A DNA stretch of 64,000 nt from Sporodiniella umbellata (lineage: Eukaryota; Mucoromycota; Mucoromycetes; Mucorales; Rhizopodaceae), in assembly GCA_025677835.1 (NCBI GenBank), contig JAIXMR010000132.1:1-64000 (forward strand), read 5' to 3'. Shown piece by piece: positions 55,001 through 64,000 of this stretch. Every line of letters starts with the position of its first letter. Within the stretch, counting starts at the first letter, position 1. Position numbers and translations under genes: made by a program. The notes beneath the pieces were generated by a model. It saw nothing but the letters and a program-made list of their open reading frames with translations. It was not told the origin of the DNA and made no database searches.

Positions 55001-57407
55001 GGCCTCTAGTTCCAAGCAATACTTCTCTGAATTTTTTTCCCGTTGAAGGGCTGCTGAGAGTTTATCTTTAAGGTCATTTAAGGATTGAATTTCGCTCGCT
55101 TGCAGAAGCTCATATTCTGTAATCTTTGTCTGTTGTTCCGTAAGGGCCAGATCGGAATGGGTTAATGCTGCTCTTGCCAAAGCGAGCTGGGACTCTAGTT
55201 TTGATATGGACGTTTCATATTCTTTAATCACTGGCTCAACAAGGTGCTCAAACTCCAAAGCCTCAGGCTGTTTTATAAGCTCGCTTTCTACAAACGCATT
55301 TCGTTCTCGGGTCACCGTGACTTGGTTTTGCAACTCTTCAATTTGTCGACGAAGATCCGCTACGATCAGGGTACCGTCTCCCTGATACGTCGGATCAAAA
55401 TACTCGCACGATGCTACACAGTCTGGGACAGTAAAGTGGGTAGTCGCTGAAGTGGAAGGGTAGGTAGACAAGCGATTGTCTGTGTCAGCTACTGAGGAGG
55501 AAGGGGAAATAAGTGCATTATGATTAGGAAAATGAGCAGTACGTGTGGGTGATACAGAGGTGGATGAGGAGAGAGGAGATGGAGTATTCCTGGAGTTGCT
55601 TTTGAGCGTTCTGATTTCGGTTTTTAGCTTTGAAATGATTTGTCGAAGGTAATCTGTATTTTCATTGGTCATCCATTCTTCTGTCTCGTTGCGCTCGGCC
55701 TTGTTTCTGATGTTTCGCGCTCGATAAGCATATTTGATAGTATTTACTGTTTCTGTCAAATTGATCTCTGCAGAACTCACACAAGCTATCATTAAGGTGG
55801 TAGAGTTTCCTCCAAGTGAGTCTTGTAGTAGCCGAGTTAGTTTAGAGTCTCGATATGGGATATGTGTAGGCTTTTTGGACGGATCGGATAGTGCGGATAT
55901 GACATTACCAAGGGCAAGCAGACCTGCGTTAATATTGATCCCTTCTTTGCGACGGTCCCCTTCTGCTGCTGTTCTCTTGAGCCGTTCAGACCCTGCTAGA
56001 TCAACAAAGTGAAATTTGGAATGTACAATCATCCACTCTCCGTGCTCATCAGAAGAGTCTGTTTTGGATTGTTTGTCTGCTAACCCTGCAGAGCTTCTTA
56101 GATTTATTGAACTATGTCTTTGGCTCATGTGCTGTGGAGATTTTGTGGACGAATCTTTCCTGCAGCTAACGCTGACCCATTTCTCTTGTTTAAGAGTTAC
56201 TGAAAAGATAGCGTGAGACCGAGAAGATTTAGCATTCATATCAGTCGATCCAGTCGCCCGATTTTCTGTACCCATTTGCAAGTACCTGCATATTAATAAG
56301 GGTAAAGTAATTGGTACTTTAGTATATCGAAAGAAAAAGAAAAAGAAGAAAAAAGTGAGAAAAATTTGAGTTGGTCTTACTTTAAAACATCTTCTGCATT
56401 TGATACGGCTACTTCTTTTAACCCAGTCCATATAATATGGCCTTTTGTGTCTTCTCTAATAGTAACAGGTGCGCGTTCGCATGGTGGAGCCGGGTTTAGT
56501 AAGTCAATAAGCTCTTCGTTATATATTTCAATAAATGATACAAGTACAGTATATCGAGTTGATTTTTCGTCTGTAGATACAGGAGGTGTTAGGTTGGATC
56601 CACAACGGGGAGGGGTTATTATAGATGCAGGTCTTGACTTTAAGTTTGAAGAAAAAGATTTTGTTGGGGACCTCAATCCATATTGTTGGCCTGCTGGGCG
56701 TTTTTGAAAAGCAGTTCTTTGAGGTGTATTTCCTTGAAAGCCTTGGATTTTATCAAATAACGCTAGCATAGCGCGGGGAATGATTCCTTTTTTTTTTTTT
56801 TTAAAAAAAAAAAGTTAATCTCAGCCAACATCTGTTATGTATATGCTTGGTACCTTCTTGTTCCGAGTTCGCACCCGATTGATTATCTATAGCTGTGCCC
56901 ATCGTGTAAGTTTTGCCAGATGAAGTTTGTCCCTATAATTGATGTTAGGCGTTTCTCTTTTTTGGTAGGAATATATAGCTCAAGCTTACATATGCCAAAA
57001 TGGTGACATTATAACCTGCAGGAAATGCAAAAAAAAAAGAAAAAACAGGTTAATAAAAAACCAGAAAATAAAAAAATTAATTTTTTTATTTGTACCGTCA
57101 ACAAATCTATCTACAAAATTCGAGGCCACTGTGCTAAACACTTGCTCTTGTGTGCTAGAAGAATCAAATACATGATCAAATTGAAACGATTTTTGGTGCG
57201 GAGCAACAATTACTGAGTTCTCGTATGCTTTGAGAATATCAGAATCAGTAGACTGGGAAAAACGTGGTAGTGATTTGTCTTGTGGTGTGAGTGGCCTGAT
57301 CCTCAGTGCTTTGGTTTATGGTTTAGTTATGTCGCAAGCGAAAGTTTAGTGTACCTACCTACTTGCACGGCAGTCGTATTGCTATTGTTTACTATTGTGT
57401 TTGTCAT
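52058..57407 (-). CDS. Kinesin-4-like motor protein
   Basis: Exons 57359-57407, 57096-57308, 56990-57015, 56854-56932, 56381-56786 and 52058-56285 give 1666 residues. The N-terminal motor has [16 protein letters not shown]-loop [12 protein letters not shown], switch [13 protein letters not shown] and switch [21 protein letters not shown]. It continues [38 protein letters not shown] and the neck region [13 protein letters not shown]. The AEGDRxKEGININ and [11 protein letters not shown] forms point to kinesin-4 (KIF4/KIF21). Two motor insertions of about 60 residues, after the GIIPRAM helix and before switch II, are larger than usual. About 1,100 residues of predicted coiled coil follow, interrupted by a Ser/Pro-rich disordered stretch near 52550-53000, and end in a short coiled coil. 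Likely microtubule plus-end-directed, in spindle or hyphal transport. Confidence 0.87.
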
Positions 57408-60400
57408 TAAAGTAACATAAATTGCGCTTTTCTTGTTGTAAAGAAAAATGTGGATAAAATAGGAAAATAGAAAAAGAAAAAGGAACAGGAAAAAAAAGGG
57501 AAAGGTTATAATACTATCGCAATTCAATTCTCTAGTGAGCTGTTGTGCTTCTGTACAAGAGGAGTCTATAGGGAGTTCAGGTGGGGGAATGAGCTTCAGG
57601 GGTTGATTTCTAGTTTGCAGGTTATTGTGTCAAAGCACAAATTAAACAATGACTTATTTATAGGGAGCGTTATTAATAAGACAAAAAAAGAAAACGAAAA
57701 AAAAAGAGAAGGAATAGAGATATCTATTCTATTTTAAGTGTTTGAGCCATCTGCCAACGAGTGTCACTATACTTTTTTTTTCATACTTGAGATTCAGAAA
57801 CTTCAATCTCAGTACTATATGTCAATGACAAGTTTTGTCGCGTTATATGGCAAAAGAGAGTAAAGATAAGCAAGGTGCATAAACAGCGTGGATACAAAAA
57901 TAGAAAAAAAACTAAAAAAAATCCGTTACCCACGAACACCACATACTTTCTCTGCCTATACGGTGTGTTACAACAGAGTACCCTGAGATAGAACATTGCT
58001 TTGTATATCAGACTTAGCCTAAATATGGTAGGTTATTAAAGGCTAACTCAAGCTTTCTTTTTTTTTAAAGTATGTCCAGTATTCTTATTGGCCCTAGTAA
58101 GTAAAACAGTTTGCCTAATCTTACCATACTGTTAAATCTAACCACGTGTTTTTTTGACACTCAACAGATTTGCCTCAATTTCTTCCATCAATGGGGATAC
58201 GCGACTTACCATTCAAAGGACAGAAAACAGCATTTTAAAATAGCGATCTATTTTTGAGCTGTTAGTAAAGCTCTGAATTGTTGTATCAGTCTGTTTTTTT
58301 TTGTAACATCAGCTTTTATTGTAGCTGATCCCTATAACTTAAAAGAAAAAAAAAATCCCATCTATAGCGCGCAAAAGCTACTTGCTATATAAAAAGGCAA
58401 ATCTTTTAATAGATTAAGATCTACTATATTTGCATGTTGCTTTGATTTCAAACAATGGGCTATATTGTAACAACCAAATAAGGTTTGTGTTGCAAAACTT
58501 GTTTGTCCGCCTGTTTGCTTTCAGAGAGACGAGTGGAGGGCGTTATAACTACTTATTCTCTATAAATGAATTTTCATTAGCAAGCTACTTGTATATTTTT
58601 TCAACAAAAGTACACTACATTTTCATAGTTAGTGTCGAAAACGTTATATAGGAAACACTTTATGTTTGTTTCCAAATTTTTGAGAAATCTAGATTTCGGA
58701 AACTATATGCATAAACCTTGATTTTTTTAAGAGCTTTGTGTACCTTTAGATAAAATACATCATATCTGCCTGATGTTTGATGTCATACAAAGGTCTTTTC
58801 GCTCTTTCACTACCCATATACGTACGTAATACAGACGCGGAAAAGGCCTACAAGCGCTATCTTTTTAATAAAGAATCAAAGATAAAAAAAAAAAATAGGC
58901 CTAGTAGCCAAAATACCTGTCAAATATAGAAAGGTTTAGGTACAAGCATTTGAGATTATGCAGCACGACTGGCTCAGTCTATGGTAGTTGTGCCTGGAAC
59001 ACATATTGATTTCCCGCTACAAAATGAGAAGGGGGTTTAGGCTGTACTCGAACAAGTGCTTTTTTTTTTAAAGGAGAACAGGGCTGCAGATATTCATTAT
59101 TTACTTTCATACCCTTCAAGACCCTTTTTTGCATATATTTTTGCATGCATCGATGAGGATTCTGAACTAATATTAACACGCTGATCCCCTGGTATCGGTA
59201 TAAAGAGGTTGGTCTATTATAGAGTAAACAAAGATAGTTACACTTGTTTAAATTGCTTTATCTATAGCCGCAAGTCTAAAAAAAAACAAAAGAAATTTCT
59301 ACAATACTCCAAAACAACTTTGTATAAAACTTTCCATATTGAACCATCTTTTTTTTTTTTTGAAAGCGCTTTCAGGTACCTTTTTTTTTCAACGTCAACA
59401 TAGATCACAAACATGGCGCAAAATACATGTTGTGTTGCACTACAAGCTAGGTAACTTCAATGCTAATTGATATCTCAAAGTTATACAATATGTGCGCTAG
59501 ATAAAATGTTGAACCCAGTAAGATTTATCAAAGTAAGTTGTTGTTAAAAAGTTTTTGAACTATGCCAGCACAGTCACGTTTACAAAAAAAAAAAAAGATG
59601 AATAGTTAGAAGCCTATCACCTTTACTTTGTTTGCCTAACAAAGCAACTTGAATTTTACAATGTAGCTAATCTGTGAATTTGTACACTTGAAGATAAAAA
59701 AGCTTTCTAGTCTAATAGTTTGAAATAAGTAGCACAGTCACTCATACAGAAAAATAAAATAAAAAAGACACTGTTCCTAAACATAAGTTTTAATATGGCA
59801 TTTTTCATTAATGTTTCTTTTAAAGAGATCACCAGAATAAAAATATAGGCGAACATCATGGTCTCACGAGGCAAATCACAAGCTTTTTTTTGTTTTACAG
59901 CTATTCAAGCATGAACTTTCAAAAAAAAAAAACAAGCTTCTAACCATATATTACCTTTGATACCAGACTTTAATTTACATCCAAGTTCTAAGAATACAAA
60001 TGTTTTTAGTTCGTTATATGTTCAATATTGGTCACATACATTGGTGCTCTTTGCTAAATAGTAAATCCTGATAATAACGCCGGTCGAATTGAAGATCCAA
60101 TTGAAACTGAGACAAATAGAATATGTCGCAATGTTGTTAGCATATAGGAGGAATACATCATGTACGACATGCTATGGGCCCCTCCCTTCCTCTCTCTCAC
60201 TTACTCTCTCTTTTATCAGAGGTAGAGTTCTAGAGATTTTAATTTTTTAATCTCAAAAAAGCAACAGGAGTTCCTTGTTTTTTTTTTAAAAAAAAAACTA
60301 GTCAAAGCTGCCTATAGCAAAAAAAAAAAGGCACATTTTACTCTCAAAAAGCTGGTACCAACAAAGTTTTATAGACAAAACAAATTTTGTATATAAGGTA

Positions 60401-62564
60401 AAAAACAAAAAATGTTTTGCTTACCTTGCTTTGTTTTGAACTGTAATAGAAAAAAATAGGCCTACCTTTGCGTATAGATCTTTATGAATATCTTTAGTTT
60501 ATTGGTTATTAGTACACTAAAACCAAAGAGGGAACGTAATTGATTTTTGGTATCTGGATATATGTCGTAAATTTGTTAAGGATTTGTTAAAGAAGATTAC
60601 ATTTGTAGAAACACAATGAGATAGCAATCTACTAAAAAAAACGGTACTTTTAACTATTTATATGGACAGAATACTTGTTGTAAACTGTATTGTCCTTTAT
60701 AAACTAAAAGAGCTTGATGAATACTGCATTGGTTATAAAAAAAGATATTGACAAGCAATGCTGACTAAGTATGAAAGCATCTTGATATGTCAACGAGATG
60801 GCTTATATCTTTTTATATGAAATGAAAAAAAAAACCCTCTCTTGAAGTAGTCCCATAGTATAAAGGGGTTGCTATGGATCGTAGTTCAATCATTTATCTT
60901 ATTTCTTTGTAATAGCTCTATTTTATTAAAATCGAGACAATTTGTTGCCGCTTTTTTTATACCACTAACTACCCTGAGAAAAAAAAAAGGAGGGAAAGTA
61001 AAGCCCCCGTTTTTTGTATTGGTACTTTCAATCTTAAAGAAAAATGAGAAAGTCTTTTGTAAAATTGTAGCTGTGCATAAAAAGCGTTGTGTCAGCTAGC
61101 AGTGCACCTCCTAAACAGTAAATCTGCGTTTACTGGTCAAAACCGAGTGTGTACTTTTTTATATATTTAAAAGGGAAAAGAATCTAGAGCCGGAACCAAG
61201 CAGACGCGTTGTAATTAAAGCACCAGAACGAAATGAATATCCTTGAGGGAGACAGTTAATCTAAACAAAGTTCGTGGCAACAGCAAATGTACATTTAATC
61301 TAATCTCACGTGTCGCAATAGAGTGACAGCCTTTTGTTCTTTAATAAAACACCCAGTAGAGTGTACAGAGGGCATTTCAAGAAGAAGAAAAAAGCTTGTA
61401 AGTTACAAAAATCATGTAACCACTACTCAAGACACTTGTAATCTTTAAGAGGTTTACTTGGTTTTCTTGCACTTTTTGATTTTCTGTTAAGTGATAATTT
61501 AACTCCTCTGTCGAATTTACCTCCTCTATTATCTGACATTAACTCGTATTGCTCTATGTCTCCACTTTAGAAAAAAGATGTTCTTAAATTGTGCATTTTT
61601 CAAGGGCAGTTAGATCATTAATCGATACTCAGGGTTTAATAATAACAAGAAAAGAGAGGGGTCCGTCATCGACTGAGATATTGGCGACACTTGCAAAGAT
61701 GGAATGGATCAATCTAAGAGTCTAGTTGGGCCCACAAAATGGATTCAAAGTATACCCAAAAAGAGTAAGGTAATGACATGCTAAATGAAAAGGCAATAGC
61801 CATGGTTTGCCCTTTTATTTATTTATTTGTTGGATTGAACGCTGGTGTGTGATAAAATAAAAATAGTATCATAAGCGCAATGACTCTTTGCAAATTACAA
61901 CCGACCATGAAGGCGTCAAGAAAAAATTCTTCAATTTAAGGATTGACCATTTTAAAGTTGAGATTCTCTTTTCAAACCAAACAGATTCTACTTTAATAGA
62001 ATGTAGAAAAAAAAATATTTTCTCTCCCCACCCATATTTCCTTGATTACTATTTGTCTTTTTATTGGATGACATGGGTTCATAAATGGAAATACTGCTTG
62101 CCACGTTGGCGGCAATAAAAAAAAGGAAATTACAGAAATGGGTTTCTTTTATGTCGAACTCGTGTATCTAAACAAAGATGACTCTATTGTCTATAATAAT
62201 AAAAAAAAAAAGGGCAAGCAATTAATTTTTAATAAAAGTCATTGATTACCAAAACAAAATGAAATAAAAGAGGAGGAAAAAGTATTTTCCTGTTAAACGT
62301 TTCTCATCAACAAATGAAAAGGTTTACATGTTTTGCCTCGTGTAAGCTTAAACTAGTAAAAAAATTTTTTTTTATATGCTCTTACGGCTTATTCCCAAGT
62401 GTGAGCTTAAAAAAAAAAGGCAGCCAGGGATATGTGTGGTCTCTAGGCGTCCCCAATCTTGTGCGCCCTCAGAGACTATGTGTCACTTGAAAACATATAA
62501 ATAATGCCATTCACGGTTTTATATGCTTTTCTTTTTCTTTCTATATTAAAAAAAAGTCAACTTA
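57408..62564. other. Gene-poor region, about 5.1 kb
   Basis: The largest stretch without a recognisable gene. It is AT-rich with many A runs of 8-13 bases. No ORF exceeds about 76 codons, none shows a domain, and I find no transposon ends or RNA gene by eye. The first 300-400 bases are the kinesin promoter. The rest could hold unrecognised non-coding RNA or diverged repeats. Confidence 0.4.
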
Positions 62565-63477
62565 ATGCAGCGTAACCGAAGTGAGAGAAGAGCGATTCTT
62601 AGGGCTGAAGCCAAACAACTCAAAAAAGAGGGAAAGAAGTTGAACAAAGGCAATAAATTCAACTCGAAGAAATCGAATCGACCGATTGAATACCGAAAGT
62701 ACAAAGACTCGCTGTTTCCCATCTCGGACTCAACAGACACCTTCACGGTGGAATATATCCATCTTGCGCCTGAATACGATGACTCGCAAGAAGGCGAAAG
62801 TGACTTGGAAGACGCAGGACCCAAAAAAATAGAGTATGAAAGCCTATCCAGAAACAGAGACTAATCTGTAAAACACTAGTGTTATTCATATTGAGGAAAG
62901 CTTGTCTCTAGCGGACACAGACACCCGCTCCATTCACTCCCATAAAAGCCGACGAAAACTCAAGCCGATCCAGCCGCTGGTGTTGACCGGGCCTGAAGAG
63001 GAAGGGGGAACCCAGAGCGAAAAACGGGCTGCTGAATCGGGTGTCGGCTGCGACGGTTCCGAAGACCAAAACCAGTGTACATTTTTGTCACTCAGCGAAG
63101 AAGATCCAATCAAAGAGAACGTCAAAGACCTAATTAAAGAGATTGTACCCAGCATCGTCTCTTCTTCTGTCTCTACTCTTTCTGTAGTCGAGCAAAAATC
63201 AGAAATTGTCCACCCCAAAACCCAGTCGGTCTACAACCATGACCTGCCCTTTCTCTCAGGCGAAACCTTGAAGCCCTCAAAAAAGAAAAACGTCTTTTAT
63301 CGCATGTTTAAGAAAAAATCGGAAAAGGTTTGTCTTTCTTTTTATCTATTTACTTCGTTCAAAGCTAATGTCTCTTAGATTCTCGATAAGCTTTCCTCAA
63401 TCAAAGTTGTAGAAGAAAAGAAAACTAAAAAGCCTTGGAAGCTGTGGAAGAAGCTTTCTTTGCCCAACACAGCCTAA
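62565..63477 (+). CDS. Unrecognised basic/acidic protein, possibly interrupted
   Basis: Three coding-like segments in one direction. 62565-62864 starts MQRNRSERRAILRAEAKQL and is Lys/Arg-rich then acidic. 62884-63327 is open (SLADTDTRSIHSHKSRRKLK ... KKKNVFYRMFKKKSEK). 63379-63477 (ILDKLSSIKVVEEKKTKKPW ... LSLPNTA) joins the second by a good 51-nt intron. The first segment ends at TAA 62862, and the second has no ATG. A 30-nt GT...AG stretch just after the stop would restore frame, so either an intron is misread or this is a nonsense-mutated gene. Balanced base composition supports coding. No domain is recognised; mostly disordered. Confidence 0.45.
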
Positions 63478-64000
63478 AAACAAAATCTCCCTCTTGTATT
63501 CTCTTTTTTCCTGTGACTTGTAAATTAAAGATTCCCCCTTTTTTTTTTCAGTAACCTGAATCTTGTAAACTGTATTTAGAGCCCCACCCGCGTGTTTTTT
63601 CTTAATAACATCCAAAAAAAAAAAAAAGCCAGACCCAACATCACTTCTTTTTCAAATAGAACCTTTGACGCACTTTCTGTATAAACAAACAACAGCCATA
63701 GTTTAAAGGTGTAACATGCATTGGTAATACAAAAAGGTACACAAACCGTATTCTAGCATCTTGTACATATACACACACCTCCCTGTTAATATTTCCTCCA
63801 AAAATAAAAATAAAAGTGAAAAGCCCAAACAAAGCCATAAAATGCTTGAATGTGCTCTATGCGGCTTTTTTTTTTTTTTTTTTTTTTGGCTTTTCTGTGG
63901 ATCAGCTTTGTACTTTATAAATTAAAACAAACCCCTTTAAACAGCTTCAAATCTGACCCTGTCTTTTCATTCTGTTGTTTCCATCTCAGCTCGTGAGAAA
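63478..64000. other. Right-edge non-coding stretch
   Basis: Downstream region of the last gene. Contains a T run at about 63867-63887. The 65-codon minus-strand ORF near 63641-63838 is hydrophobic and AT-rich, probably chance. Confidence 0.4.

Noticed and set aside
53365..55450. Plus-strand ORFs opposite the kinesin coiled coil
   Set aside because: Antisense shadows of the long coiled-coil exon, with no independent features.
61888..62118. 76-codon ORF in the gene-poor region
   Set aside because: No domain and typical AT-rich composition; isolated.

Overview
The window reads as nuclear DNA from an early-diverging fungus, most likely a mucoralean member of Mucoromycota. The reasons are: AT-rich sequence full of long A/T homopolymers; many short GT-AG introns (mostly 43-110 nt); a secreted chitin deacetylase with Cys-rich tail repeats; a PAS-GATA white-collar-2 type regulator; and a DIRS-class tyrosine-recombinase retrotransposon. 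Genus-level assignment is not possible from sequence reading alone. All exon models were spliced by eye. Where exon lengths are given, the spliced sum divides by three and phases agree, but no transcript data were available.

Region 1 (1-10 kb) is accessory, repeat-rich DNA. A Ctr-type copper transporter is followed by a decayed Tc1/mariner-like transposon, a 12-bp minisatellite, a DIRS-like element (broken RT-RNase H, open tyrosine recombinase, large terminal-side inverted repeat), a frameshifted gene of an uncharacterised family with a PD-(D/E)XK-like pattern, and a second, inverted transposon relic that carries a nested 77-bp MITE.

Region 2 (11.7-22 kb) holds an apparent fusion of an RGS domain to an FSP1/AIF-like FAD oxidoreductase, a PSP1-domain protein, two unrecognised genes and a 13-exon Syo1/HEATR3 ribosomal symportin gene.

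Region 3 (23-47.7 kb) is densely packed with housekeeping and regulatory genes: CipC-like protein, a Dcr2-type secreted metallophosphatase that has lost catalytic motifs, WC-2-like photoreceptor partner, small Cys-rich protein, PQ-loop vacuolar transporter, meiotic recombinase DMC1, 3-hydroxyacyl-CoA dehydratase PHS1, MFSD1-like MFS transporter, Akr1-type palmitoyltransferase, homeodomain factor, PH-domain protein, VTS1/Smaug RNA-binding protein, nicotinamide riboside kinase, ALG8 glucosyltransferase and PKA catalytic subunit. Several pairs are tail-to-tail with 22-36 bp between stop codons.

Region 4 (49.6-64 kb) has a chitin deacetylase, a 1666-residue kinesin-4-like motor, a gene-poor stretch of about 5 kb and one unrecognised lysine-rich gene at the right edge. 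No operon-type organisation is expected. The genes serve unrelated pathways (cell wall, secretion and glycosylation, signalling, meiosis, metal uptake), apart from a loose signalling theme (RGS, PKA, PH, WC-2).
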